Below are positions 24,804 to 33,149 of a stretch of DNA of 43,499 nucleotides, one piece after another. Under the pieces are notes generated by a model. It was not told where the DNA came from. It saw only the letters and a list, made by a program, of their open reading frames with translations, and searched no databases. The DNA lies in contig JAUEPE010000058.1 in the NCBI GenBank assembly GCA_030403585.1, forward strand, positions 1 through 43,499, read 5' to 3'. Position numbers and translations under genes: made by a program. This stretch comes from Frankia sp. RB7. GTDB taxonomy: Bacteria; Pseudomonadota; Alphaproteobacteria; Rhizobiales; Xanthobacteraceae. Numbering within the stretch: the stretch's first letter is position 1; every line of letters begins with the position of its first letter.

Positions 24804-25796
24804 ATGACGAGACAGTCGACGATGCGCGCAGGCCTCCTGGAGACCCACAGCGCGCCCTTGCGTATCTCCACCATCTCCACACCCGAGATCGGCCCGCGCG
24901 AGGTGCTGGTGCGGGTCCGTGCAAGCGGGGTCAATCCGCTCGACACCAAGATCCATGCGGGCGCCGCGGCGCATGCCCACCATCCGCGGCCCGCGATCCC
25001 CGGCATCGATCTCGCCGGTATCGTCGAGCAGACCGGGCGCGAGGTCTCGCGGTTCAAGCCCGGCGACGAAGTCTACGGCATGATCGGCGGCGTCGGCGGC
25101 GTGCAGGGATCGCTGGCGGAATTTGCAGCCGTCGATGCCGACCTGCTGGCGCTGAAGCCTGCCAACCTCAGCACGCGGGAAGCCGCCGCCCTGCCCCTCA
25201 TCTTCATCACAGCCTGGGAAGGCCTGATCGATCGCGCCGCCTTGAAGGCCGGACAGAAGGTGTTGATCCATGGCGGCGCGGGCGGCGTCGGCCACGTCGC
25301 GATCCAGATCGCGCGTGCGTTCGGCGCGGAGGTGTTCGCGACCGGCTCGGCGTCGCAGCGCACGACGATCGAAGGCTTTGGCGCTGTATTCATCGATCGC
25401 GACACTGCGGTTGAGGCTTACGTCGCCGAGCACACCGGAGGCCGCGGCTTCGACATCGTCTACGACACCGTCGGCGGCAAGGTGCTCGATGCCTCCTTTG
25501 CGGCGGTGCGCCGCTTCGGCCATGTCGTGAGCGCGCTCGGCTGGGGTACGCATGCATTGGCGCCGCTGTCGTTCCGCGCCGCTACCTATTCCGGCGTGTT
25601 CACACTGCTGCCGCTGCTCTCAGGCGAAGGCCGCGCGCACCACGGGGAGATCATGGCGGAGGCGACGCGGCTCGCCGAAGCCGGCAAGCTGGTGCCGCTG
25701 CTCGATAACAGGCGCTTCACGATGGAGAGTGTCGGCGAGGCCTACGCGCTGATCAGGGATCACGCCGCCAAGGGCAAGCTAGTGGTCGATATCTGA
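24804..25796 (+). CDS. Zinc-independent MDR oxidoreductase (quinone oxidoreductase type)
   Basis: A 330-residue medium-chain dehydrogenase/reductase. The N-terminal substrate fold has VLVRVRASGVNPLDTKIHAG and GIDLAGIVEQTG. The Rossmann part has VLIHGGAGGVGHVAIQIARAFGAEVFATG (the AxxGxxG pattern of the quinone oxidoreductase/zeta-crystallin group) and FDIVYDTVGGKVLDASF. The Cys/His zinc ligands of classical alcohol dehydrogenases are absent. It likely uses NADPH to reduce quinones or enones. ATG 24804 has GGAG ~10 bp upstream. Control by the divergent LysR is inferred. Confidence 0.9.
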   Translation: MTRQSTMRAGLLETHSAPLRISTISTPEIGPREVLVRVRASGVNPLDTKIHAGAAAHAHHPRPAIPGIDLAGIVEQTGREVSRFKPGDEVYGMIGGVGGVQGSLAEFAAVDADLLALKPANLSTREAAALPLIFITAWEGLIDRAALKAGQKVLIHGGAGGVGHVAIQIARAFGAEVFATGSASQRTTIEGFGAVFIDRDTAVEAYVAEHTGGRGFDIVYDTVGGKVLDASFAAVRRFGHVVSALGWGTHALAPLSFRAATYSGVFTLLPLLSGEGRAHHGEIMAEATRLAEAGKLVPLLDNRRFTMESVGEAYALIRDHAAKGKLVVDI

Positions 25797-25811
25797 GGGC
25801 GCTCGCGCCCT
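25796..25811. terminator. Short GC hairpin between convergent genes
   Basis: AGGGCG-CTCG-CGCCCT is a perfect 6-bp stem with a 4-base loop. It sits exactly in the 13-bp gap between the convergent oxidoreductase and small-protein genes. There is no T-run on either side, so a classic intrinsic terminator is uncertain. Confidence 0.35.
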
Positions 25812-26004
25812 AATCCTCGCTCGCGGCCGCGGAACGATTGCGCAAATAGGCCTGCGACAACAGGAAGAACAGCGCGCGCTCGCCAAAATATTTGGCGGAC
25901 GGCCGCGTGCGCTCGAAACCATCGGCAAATATCTTGCCGGACTGGTCACAGACCTGCCACCGCCAACCGAACCGTTTGCGCCTGGTGAGGATCACTTCGA
26001 ACAT
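25810..26004 (-). CDS. Small conserved hypothetical protein
   Basis: 64 residues, basic and aromatic at the N-terminus (MFEVILTRRKRFGWRWQVCD), then SGKIFADGFERTRPSAKYFGERALFFLL. The beginning resembles short two-strand modules in which a Trp-rich strand is followed by a Gly turn, but I cannot name it. ATG 26004 has no close ribosome site, and no other start is available in frame. The protein-like composition and the tight placement against the oxidoreductase stop support it as real. Confidence 0.55.
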   Translation of the reverse strand: MFEVILTRRKRFGWRWQVCDQSGKIFADGFERTRPSAKYFGERALFFLLSQAYLRNRSAAASED

Positions 26005-26298
26005 GCCGACGCGCTTGGTCCCCTGCTCCTTAGCCGGTCGCGCAGCACCAAGGCTGCGCCGGCCTCCCCCGTTGGACGGATGCCCGACATATAACCCAGC
26101 AGGACGGAAAGCGAATTAAATTGATTATCGGAAATACGTATCTTGCACCGGTTCTGACGAAGTCGCACCACACCTGGAATAAGCCGATGTCGCCGGTGTT
26201 TTTCAACCCCTCCGCGGCGTAGCTTGGTAGCGCTTACAGCGATACACAGGACAGAAATGTCCGGTAAGCGAACACTCACCGGAAATTCACAACACATG
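26005..26298. other. Gene-free spacer
   Basis: 294 bp with no convincing gene. The end near the aldo/keto reductase holds TCCGGT-N12-ACCGGA (26260-26283), a perfect 6-bp inverted repeat about 15 bp past that gene's stop, which might help end transcription. The middle is AT-rich around 26110-26140. Nothing else was recognised. Confidence 0.4.
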
Positions 26299-27282
26299 TT
26301 AGCGGCCGACCCGCGCCTGGAGATGTGCAGGATAGCGATCGCCTTGCACCGCCACGCTGGCCAGCAGCCCCTGAATCGCGGCGAGATCCGCAGCCGACAG
26401 GGTCACCGCAGCCGCGCCGAGATTTTCCTCGAGGCGGTGCAGCTTGGTGGTGCCGGGTATCGGCACGATCCACGGCTTCTGTGCGAGCAGCCAGGCCAGC
26501 GCGATCTGCGCAGGCGTCACGTTCCGCGTTGCAGCGATCGCGCCGAGCAGATCGATCAGCGCCTGATTGGCCTTGCGTGCGCTCGATGAGAAGCGCGGTA
26601 CGATGTTGCGGAAATCGCTGCTGTCGAACGTCGTGCTCTCGTTGATCGCCCCGGTCAGAAAGCCCTTGCCGAGCGGGCTGAAGGGCACGAAGCCGATGCC
26701 GAGCTCTTCCAGAGTCTGCAGGATCTCCTGCTCCGGCTCACGCCACCACAACGAATATTCGCTTTGCAGCGCGGTGACGGGCTGCACCGAATGAGCACGG
26801 CGGATGCTCGCGGCGCCCGCCTCGGACAGGCCGAAATGCAGAACCTTGCCCTCGCAGATCAAATCCTTCACCGCGCCCGCGGCGTCCTCGATCGGCACCG
26901 CGGAATCGACGCGATGTTGATAGAACAGATCGATGCGGTCGGTCTTCAGCCGCTTCAGCGCGGCCTCCGCCACCGCCTTGATGTTGGCGGGCGAGCTGTC
27001 GAGCCCGGCGTCGACCTTTCCCCCCTTGAAGCCGAACTTGGTGGCAATCACCACTCTGTCGCGGAACGGTGCCAGCGCCTCGCCCAAAAGCTCCTCGTTG
27101 GCGAAGGGGCCATAGGCCTCGGCGGTGTCGAAGAACGTGACGCCCCGTTCGAATGCCGTCCTGATCAGCGCGATCGCCTGCGATGTCTCGGTCGCGGGGC
27201 CGTAGCCGTAGCTCAATCCCATGCAACCGAGGCCGAGGGCTGAGACCTCAAGACCAGTTTTGCCCAGTTTGCGCGTCTGCAT
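26299..27282 (-). CDS. Aldo/keto reductase
   Basis: 327 residues from ATG 27282 (AAAGGAG 8 bp upstream). The longer frame to 27318 is rejected. The TIM-barrel AKR signatures are complete: LGLGCMGLSYGYG, FFDTAEAYG with the Asp and catalytic Tyr, VIATKFGFKGG with the catalytic Lys, and IDLFYQHRVD with the His. IPIPGTTK-type NADPH binding appears as VPIPGTTKLHRLEENL. It belongs to the YajO/YhdN-like group that reduces aldehydes and ketones with NADPH. It is divergent from a LysR gene over 86 bp, so it is the likely target of that regulator. Confidence 0.94.
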   Translation of the reverse strand: MQTRKLGKTGLEVSALGLGCMGLSYGYGPATETSQAIALIRTAFERGVTFFDTAEAYGPFANEELLGEALAPFRDRVVIATKFGFKGGKVDAGLDSSPANIKAVAEAALKRLKTDRIDLFYQHRVDSAVPIEDAAGAVKDLICEGKVLHFGLSEAGAASIRRAHSVQPVTALQSEYSLWWREPEQEILQTLEELGIGFVPFSPLGKGFLTGAINESTTFDSSDFRNIVPRFSSSARKANQALIDLLGAIAATRNVTPAQIALAWLLAQKPWIVPIPGTTKLHRLEENLGAAAVTLSAADLAAIQGLLASVAVQGDRYPAHLQARVGR

Positions 27283-27368
27283 TGCAGCTCTCCTTTGAAG
27301 ATCATGTTCGGCCGCCAACTTAAGTCGCGCGCGGGTCTGCGATTAGGTGATAAAACCGGCATGTACTC

Positions 27369-28181
27369 ATGATCTGGATTCATGAATTGGCTCGCACCAA
27401 CGCCAACGACCTGCTCGCCTTTCTCGCCGTCGCGCGCGAGCGCAGCTTCACCCGCGCCGCTGCGCAGCTCGGCGTGTCGCAATCGGCGCTCAGCCACACG
27501 GTGCGCGGGCTGGAGGAGCGGCTGGGCTTGAGGCTCCTCACCCGCACCACCCGCAGCGTCGCGCCGACGGAGGCCGGAGAGCGGCTGCTGCGCAATATCG
27601 GGCCGCGCTTCGACGAGATCGACGCCGAGCTATCAGCGCTGACGGAGCTGCGCGCAACACCGGCCGGCACCGTCCGCATCACCGCCGGCGATCATGCGGC
27701 GGAGACCATCCTTTGGCCGGCGCTCGCAAAGCTGTTGCCGCGCTATTCCGACATCAAGGTCGAACTCGTCGTCGACTATGGCCTCACCGACATCGTCGCC
27801 GAGCGCTACGACGCCGGCGTGCGTCTCGGCGAGCAGGTCGCCAGGGACATGATCGCGGTGCGGATCGGGCCGGAGATGCGGATGGCTGTGGTCGGCGCAC
27901 CCGCCTATTTCGCTGCGCGCGGCAAGCCGAAACAGCCGCAGGACCTCACCGGGCACAATTGCATCAATTTGCGCCTGCCGACCTATGGCGGGATCTATGC
28001 CTGGGAGTTCGAGAAGCGCGGCCGCGTCATGAAGGTGCGCGTCGACGGCCAGCTCGTGTTCAACACCGGCCTGCTCAGGATGAACGCCGTGCTGGCCGGC
28101 CTTGGCCTGGCCTACATCCCCGAAGATCTCGTGAAGCGCGAGATCGCCGACGGCCGGCTGATCCGCGTGCTCGCCGATTAG
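27369..28181 (+). CDS. LysR-family regulator, truncated by an in-frame TAG
   Basis: 270 residues up to TAG 28179-28181. The winged helix spans ~12-72 (LLAFLAVARERSFTRAAAQLGVSQSALSHTVRGLEERL) and the effector domain spans ~95-270. It ends at RLIRVLAD, where relatives continue with Trp. After the TAG the same frame runs on for 32 residues with the normal LysR C-terminus (CAPFAGYHLYYPSRRQ...) to TGA 28278. A single TGG-to-TAG change therefore removes about a tenth of the protein, in the last strand and helix of the effector domain. The product may be partly functional, fully inactive, or rescued by read-through. ATG 27369 lacks a strong ribosome site. It is divergent from the aldo/keto reductase. 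Confidence 0.88.
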   Translation: MIWIHELARTNANDLLAFLAVARERSFTRAAAQLGVSQSALSHTVRGLEERLGLRLLTRTTRSVAPTEAGERLLRNIGPRFDEIDAELSALTELRATPAGTVRITAGDHAAETILWPALAKLLPRYSDIKVELVVDYGLTDIVAERYDAGVRLGEQVARDMIAVRIGPEMRMAVVGAPAYFAARGKPKQPQDLTGHNCINLRLPTYGGIYAWEFEKRGRVMKVRVDGQLVFNTGLLRMNAVLAGLGLAYIPEDLVKREIADGRLIRVLAD

Positions 28182-28280
28182 TGCGCGCCGTTTGCGGGCT
28201 ATCACCTGTATTATCCGAGCCGACGGCAGCCAACGCCAGCGTTTGCCGTGCTGGTGGATGCGCTCAGGTATCGGAAGTGA
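28182..28280 (+). pseudogene. Orphaned C-terminal coding remnant of the LysR gene
   Basis: Thirty-two codons directly after the TAG, in the same frame, encode CAPFAGYHLYYPSRRQ followed by PTPAFAVLVDALRYRK and TGA. This is the familiar C-terminal block of this LysR subgroup. It has not drifted in frame, so the stop is probably recent or a sequencing error. Confidence 0.8.
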
Positions 28281-28283
28281 GGA

Positions 28284-29354
28284 TCAGCGCGCGACGACTT
28301 CGACTTCGCCGTCGACACCGTTCACGACGTTAAAACCGCGCTCGTAGACCTTGCCCTCGTTCTTGGCGATGGCGCGGTATTCGCCTTCGGAGAGCACGAC
28401 GCGGGGGAAGGCGCCGATCGATTCCTTGATCACGTCGCCGCCGGGTGTCAGCACCGACCAGGCGGTGTTGGCGAGCGCCTCGCCGCCCTTGTCGCTGACG
28501 AGTTTGAGCGTGATCACGGCGGCCCGGTGGGTGATGGTGACGTCAGTGAGCTTGCCGGCCTGGACGCGGATGTCCGAGCGCACCACCGAGTTGGCGTCGC
28601 CATAGTTGGAGATGATGTAGTAGGTGCCCTCCGGCAGCAGCACGACGTCGCCGGCGGCGACGTTCGGCACCAGCGAGGCGCGCTCGCCGGATTCGAACTG
28701 GCTGCCCTTGTAGATCGCAAACGAGATCTGGTTCAGCGGAATCCGGCTGGTGCCGACGCGACCTTCGATGCGTAAGCCGCCGGCCGGCAGCACGAAGGAT
28801 TCGCGGTCAGTCTCGGCCTTCAGGCTGACGGTGCGCACGGCGCTGACCAGGCCGAAGGCGACGTGCACGACGTAATTGCCCGGCGGCAGCACGATGTTGG
28901 GCGTCGCACTGCGGTCCTCGCGGATCAGCTTGAACGTGCCGTTCTCGTCGGGACGATCGGCAAACACCCGCCACACCAGGCCGCTGCTGATCGCAGGCGT
29001 GTCCTTGCCGTATTTGGCGCTCAGCGACAGCACGGCCTGACCGGGCGCGGCCGCATTGAGAGGTGCTGCCGGCGGCACGCTCGTCACCGCGGGCGGCGGC
29101 ATGCTCGGCGTATTCGGCTGCGTCAGGGTCGGCGGGAGGCTCGGAGGACCGGCGCCCGGACCGGAGGGCGGCGCCAGGCTGACGGCGCCGCCGGGATCGG
29201 GCACCGAAGCCGGGGGCACCGGCGGCGGCCGATCCGAGAAAAGCTGCGCTTGAGCGGCATTCTGGCCGAGGACAAGGCACGCGACAATGACAAGCGCCGA
29301 CGGGAGCCTGCCGCCGCGCCGCCATCCGATGATGCCGTCACCCCCGAGAGTCAT
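28284..29354 (-). CDS. Exported proline-rich protein with repeated beta-sandwich-like modules
   Basis: 356 residues. A signal peptide (ALVIVACLVLGQNAAQA, cleaved before QLFSD) is followed by ~70 residues rich in Pro, Gly and Ala. Three or four similar modules then repeat the pattern 'LPPGNYVVHVAFG', 'LPEGTYYIISNYG' and 'LSEGEYRAIAKNEG', each followed by a Val-rich strand pair. This resembles PEGA or carboxypeptidase-regulatory-like folds in periplasmic or surface proteins. I do not recognise a specific family. Its stop lies 3 bp from the end of the LysR remnant. ATG 29354 has a weak upstream site. Confidence 0.72.
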   Translation of the reverse strand: MTLGGDGIIGWRRGGRLPSALVIVACLVLGQNAAQAQLFSDRPPPVPPASVPDPGGAVSLAPPSGPGAGPPSLPPTLTQPNTPSMPPPAVTSVPPAAPLNAAAPGQAVLSLSAKYGKDTPAISSGLVWRVFADRPDENGTFKLIREDRSATPNIVLPPGNYVVHVAFGLVSAVRTVSLKAETDRESFVLPAGGLRIEGRVGTSRIPLNQISFAIYKGSQFESGERASLVPNVAAGDVVLLPEGTYYIISNYGDANSVVRSDIRVQAGKLTDVTITHRAAVITLKLVSDKGGEALANTAWSVLTPGGDVIKESIGAFPRVVLSEGEYRAIAKNEGKVYERGFNVVNGVDGEVEVVAR

Positions 29355-29596
29355 GCGCTCTGCTTTTCACCGAAAACGCGGCAAATTCAAGCCTCTGAAA
29401 CCCCAAGAAATACGGCCCGGGGCAGTTCTATGGAACCCGATTGACGCCTGCGTGATTACATCAAAGGCAACCGGCCCCCGCCACACTCCTGCCCCCTGCG
29501 TCCCGACGCTGTAAACCAAGCTTTGCCGTCTTTCTGGCGGAGCGGAAGCGTGGCGCCTACTCTGGAGTGAGGACGGCCCGGAGTAGGAGAGTTTCG

Positions 29597-30628
29597 GTGC
29601 TGGATATCTTGAGAGGTCGCGGCGTGAACGGCGCGAACGGAGAAAAAGTAGGCCTCGGCAGCATTCGCCGGCCCGTGATCGGCCTGGCGCTCGGCGGCGG
29701 CGCGGCGCGCGGCTTTGCCCATATCGGTATCATGAGGACGCTGCTGGCCAACGGTATTGTGCCCGATGTCGTGGTCGGCACCTCGATCGGCGCCGTGGTC
29801 GGCGGCCTCCATGCGGCCGGCCGGCTCGATACGCTCGAAGAGTGGGGACGCAGCCTGCAAGGCATGCGCAACATCCTCAGCTATCTCGACATCCGCCTCG
29901 ACGGCTCCGGCCTGCTCGGCGGCGAGAAGCTGGCAACCCGTCTCGAAGAGGCGATCGGGGACATTCTGATCGAGGACCTGCCGATCAAGTTCGCGACGGT
30001 GGCGACCGAGGTCCGCACCGGCCACGAGATCTGGCTGACGCGCGGCCGCGTGGTCGACGCGATGCGTGCCTCCTACGCGCTGCCCGGCATCTTTTCCCCC
30101 GTCCTGATCGGCGACCGTTGGCTGGTCGACGGCGCGCTGGTGAATCCGGTGCCAGTCTCGGCTGCGCGCGCGCTCGGCGCCGAAATCGTCATCGCCGCAA
30201 ATCTTTCCAGCGACATCTTCACCCATTCCACGACGATCTACTCACACGGCGCAACGCCCGCTCCGGTCAGGGCCGTGCCCGAGGAGACGACGACCGCCAA
30301 GCGGCGCTTTCCGCGCCTGTTCTCGGCGGAGAAGACCATGAAGCGCGAGTTCTTCGGCAGCGCCGGACGTCCCGGCATCTCCTCGGTGATGGTCGATGCC
30401 TTCAACATCATGCAGGACCGCATCACACGCGCCCGTCTCGCTGGCGATCCGCCCGACCTGTTGATCTCGCCGCGGGTCGGCCATTTCGGCTGGTTCGACT
30501 TCCACCGCGGCGAGGATCTGATCGCACACGGCACCCGCGCCGCCGAACGCGCGCTGGAATCGATCCAGGAGGCCATCGAGGTGCTGGCGCCGACGCCCGC
30601 GGGCACCGCGCCCAAAGCGGTGGAGTAA
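29597..30628 (+). CDS. Patatin-like phospholipase, RssA type
   Basis: 343 residues from GTG 29597 with AGGAGA 7 bp upstream. The start at 29567 is rejected for lack of a site. The patatin signatures are complete: the glycine-rich oxyanion loop LALGGGAARGFAHIG (residues ~30-44), nucleophile S63 in GTSIG, and the dyad Asp D177 in DGAL. It lacks a signal peptide and is likely a cytosolic or membrane-associated lipid acyl hydrolase. The region after ~200 is a family-typical extension with a basic stretch. It converges on the CBS protein with 19 bp between ends. Confidence 0.92.
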   Translation: MLDILRGRGVNGANGEKVGLGSIRRPVIGLALGGGAARGFAHIGIMRTLLANGIVPDVVVGTSIGAVVGGLHAAGRLDTLEEWGRSLQGMRNILSYLDIRLDGSGLLGGEKLATRLEEAIGDILIEDLPIKFATVATEVRTGHEIWLTRGRVVDAMRASYALPGIFSPVLIGDRWLVDGALVNPVPVSAARALGAEIVIAANLSSDIFTHSTTIYSHGATPAPVRAVPEETTTAKRRFPRLFSAEKTMKREFFGSAGRPGISSVMVDAFNIMQDRITRARLAGDPPDLLISPRVGHFGWFDFHRGEDLIAHGTRAAERALESIQEAIEVLAPTPAGTAPKAVE

Positions 30629-30647
30629 GCTCGGCGCGTAAGCCGGC

Positions 30648-31076
30648 TCAGGCCGTCTTGATGTAGTCGCGCAGGGCTTCCTGCTCGTTCTCGTATTCCT
30701 GCACGCGACGCTTGACGATGTCGCCGATCGAGATCAGCCCGACGACCTTGCCGTTGTCGACGACTGGCAGATGGCGGAACTTGCCGGTGGTCATCATTTC
30801 CATGAGCTCGGCGACGGTGTCGGCCTCCTTGCAAGTCACGACCTTGCGGGTCATGACGCCGGAGACGGGCTCCTCCAACGCGCCAGCGCCGCGCTCACCG
30901 AGCACGCGCACGATGTCGCGCTCCGACAGGATGCCCTCGAGCCGGCTCTGGTTCATCACCAGCACTGCCCCGATCTTCTTTTCGGCGAGCAGCTTGACTG
31001 CGGCAGCCAGCTTCGCGTCGGGCTCGACGCTCATGATCTGGTGGCCCTTGGTATTGAGGATGGAACGTACCGTCAT
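30648..31076 (-). CDS. Two-CBS-domain protein
   Basis: 142 residues from ATG 31076 (GGGAGG 6 bp upstream). It is a pair of CBS motifs and little else: CBS1 ~8-68 (IGAVLVMNQSRLEGILSERDIVRVL) and CBS2 ~72-132 (FRHLPVVDNGKVVGLISIGDIVKRRV). Such Bateman modules bind adenine nucleotides (AMP, ATP, SAM or NAD) and regulate other proteins. The partner is unknown, and no obvious one is adjacent. The SERDIVR/SIGDIVK pairing is very common in rhizobial stand-alone CBS proteins. Confidence 0.93.
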   Translation of the reverse strand: MTVRSILNTKGHQIMSVEPDAKLAAAVKLLAEKKIGAVLVMNQSRLEGILSERDIVRVLGERGAGALEEPVSGVMTRKVVTCKEADTVAELMEMMTTGKFRHLPVVDNGKVVGLISIGDIVKRRVQEYENEQEALRDYIKTA

Positions 31077-31265
31077 TGTCGCCTCCCTGAATCGGAGCCG
31101 TCCGCTTTGCGCGGTCCGGACTTGTTCGCGAGTCTTCAACTAACAGTTTCAGCGCCGGTTTCACGTTCAGGCGCTTTGCGAAGCGCAGCTTCTATGAGCT
31201 TGCTGCTTCGGAACATTCTTTCAGGGGAATGATGGATGAATTCGGGCCGCGCCGCAAGCGCCGCT

Positions 31266-32075
31266 TCAAATACCGTTTGAAATGTCCTGTGATGACGCAT
31301 CCGCAGCATCATCGTCTCGCACGCGCGGCACGGGATCGAACAGCGCGAACAGCAACAGCCCTGCGACGAAGCCGCCGATATGCGCCTCCCAGGCGACGCC
31401 CGCGCTGTCACTTTCGACGCCGATGGCACCGACGCCGAAGATGATGTTGAGGGCGAACCAAACGCCCAGGAAGCCGACGATGCGCCGGTCGCGCAGTGCC
31501 TGCAACAGCGGCAGCGCTGGAACCTTTGCGGCGGTATCGGCGTCCAAACGGCTGAACGACAGGAAGCTGCCGCGCACGAAAGCAAACCGGATCGCGGCTG
31601 CCATCGCGCCCGACACAGAGGCCGAGGCGCCGATCATCGGCACCACCGCATGCTCATGGGTGACGAGATGGGCGAGCGCGCCGGCGGCGGCCGTCACCGC
31701 CAGGAACACGAAGAAGCGCACCGTGCCAAAGCGCCGCGCCAGCGCGCTGCCGAACGGCAGCAGCCACAGCACGTTGAAGGCAAGATGGGTGAGATTGGCG
31801 TGCAGCAGCGAATAGGTGACGAAGGTCCAGACCTTGGCACCGGCGCCGCCCTCGAATTGCAAATTGACCAGCGAAGAATCGTAGCGCTTCGGGATGAAGC
31901 CGAAGACGTCGATGGTCCAGTTCTCCAGCTCCGGCGGCAGCAGCACCCGCAGATGGATCACCGCCAGCAGGACGACATAGGCCGTCAGCGGCAACGGCAG
32001 CGTCAGGATCGGCTCGCGCGGGGCCTCTTCGACGACGACCGGTTGATCTGACGGTGGTTGTGGCGGGGAATCCAA
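31266..32075 (-). CDS. Rhomboid-family intramembrane serine protease
   Basis: 269 residues if TTG 32075 is the start; the frame is open to 32333, which would add 86 residues. Helical segments begin at TAYVVLLAVIHL. The catalytic set is present: HANLTHLAFN, the nucleophile in PMIGASASVSG (S151), and the His in WEAHIGGFVAG (~238). It cleaves single-pass membrane proteins inside the bilayer. The insertion LSFSRLDADTAAKVP between helices is typical of alphaproteobacterial members. The start is uncertain: the extension is less conserved-looking and contains a perfect 8-bp hairpin, suggesting untranslated leader. A CtrA box lies ~290 bp upstream of TTG. Confidence 0.88.
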   Translation of the reverse strand: MDSPPQPPSDQPVVVEEAPREPILTLPLPLTAYVVLLAVIHLRVLLPPELENWTIDVFGFIPKRYDSSLVNLQFEGGAGAKVWTFVTYSLLHANLTHLAFNVLWLLPFGSALARRFGTVRFFVFLAVTAAAGALAHLVTHEHAVVPMIGASASVSGAMAAAIRFAFVRGSFLSFSRLDADTAAKVPALPLLQALRDRRIVGFLGVWFALNIIFGVGAIGVESDSAGVAWEAHIGGFVAGLLLFALFDPVPRVRDDDAADASSQDISNGI

Positions 32076-32160
32076 GGCGGTTTCGCTTTCAGGCGCGATC
32101 GAAGCAACAGCTTGGAGATAGTCGCCTTTACCGGCCTTGCGCAAGTGCACAAAAGGAAGA

Positions 32161-32185
32161 GGCAGGGCCCTGGGAAAGCCCTGCC
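32161..32185 (-). terminator. Strong hairpin in the rhomboid leader, T-rich on the minus strand
   Basis: GGCAGGGC (32161-32168) and GCCCTGCC (32178-32185) form a perfect 8-bp stem with a 9-base loop. Read on the minus strand it is followed by TCTTCCTTTTGTG, which looks like a moderate intrinsic terminator. It lies 86 bp before the rhomboid TTG start, so it could act as an attenuator if transcription begins farther upstream. Confidence 0.45.
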
Positions 32186-32364
32186 TGTCCGTGTCGATCT
32201 TGCCGGCACTGCGAAGGAACAAGGAGTATCCCCACCCCTCCCCGCGGCCAGTGACCAAACTGTTTGACGCCCGTGTACAGGCCTCGCCGAGAACCTGGAA
32301 GAAAGCGGCGAGGCTTGCGACCGCGATCACCATAGCAGCCGCGACGCGGAGCGAAAGCGCATAG

Positions 32365-32379
32365 TTAATTTAACGTTAA
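32365..32379. promoter_or_regulatory. CtrA-type binding box between rhomboid and PAS_5 genes
   Basis: TTAATTTAACGTTAA is a perfect TTAA-N7-TTAA in an AT-rich patch. It can serve the rhomboid gene (minus strand) or the PAS_5 gene (plus strand, start 150 bp away). The motif also contains the smaller palindrome GTTAATTTAAC. Confidence 0.55.
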
Positions 32380-32529
32380 CGCAGCAAAGGCTGACCGCGC
32401 GAGGCCAAAAACGCCCCCGCGGCATGGACGCTGCAATTCCCCTCCTGCACAACAACACAGGGATCTCAGGTGCACTGAAGCGGGACAGCTTTGTCCCACA
32501 TGGTGCGGCCCCGGGGTAAGCGTTCAGTC

Positions 32530-33084
32530 ATGAAACATCCGTCGAGCCGCGCGTTCTTCGCGTATTGGGACAACAAGCGCGGCAGCGCGCGGGCGCCTGA
32601 TCGGGCCGATATCGATCCGGCCGACGTGCGCGAGCTGCTCGGCGACATCTTCGTCCTGTCTTGCGAGCCCAAGCTCGGCTTTCCCTTCCGCGTCGCAGGC
32701 ACTCGCGTCTGTGCACTCGTAGGCTTAGATCTCAAGGACCAAAGCTTTACGGCACTGTTCACCGAGACTGGCCGTGGTGAAATCGAGGAGATCACCACCA
32801 TCGTCGCCGACGAGACGCTCGGCGCTATCGCCGGCGTCACCGCCACGCGCGAGGACGGTAGCAGGGCCCATCTCGAGCTGCTGCTGCTGCCCTTCAACGC
32901 TCGCCCGCACACGCCGGTTAGTGTAACCGGCGTGCTTGCGCCGTTCGGCGACGAATGCGGCGCGCTTTCCGCCTTCACCGTCACCTCATGGCGCTATCTG
33001 CACCAGCCGGAGAAGCTGCTGCCGCGCGCCATCCGAAAATTGCAGATCGCACGCGGGCTGATGGTGTATGAGGGGCTGCGGTAA
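32530..33084 (+). CDS. PAS domain protein (PAS_5 family)
   Basis: 184 residues. The whole protein is one PAS_5-type domain: SRAFFAYWDNKRGSARAPDRADIDP, then ELLGDIFVL, and GFPFRVAGTRVCALVG as the central strands. It ends LQIARGLMVYEGLR. The family is abundant in Rhizobiales and its signal is unknown; in Caulobacter a relative (MopJ) links to CtrA cell-cycle control. ATG 32530 is used. In-frame ATG 32500 and TTG 32491 exist, and ribosome sites are unclear for all. A CtrA-type box lies at 32365-32379. Confidence 0.85.
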   Translation: MKHPSSRAFFAYWDNKRGSARAPDRADIDPADVRELLGDIFVLSCEPKLGFPFRVAGTRVCALVGLDLKDQSFTALFTETGRGEIEEITTIVADETLGAIAGVTATREDGSRAHLELLLLPFNARPHTPVSVTGVLAPFGDECGALSAFTVTSWRYLHQPEKLLPRAIRKLQIARGLMVYEGLR

Positions 33085-33149
33085 TTTTCGTTTCGATTTG
33101 AGCGAGCGCCGCACCCTCGATGCAGCCCCCTCACCTGGACGAAACAACC

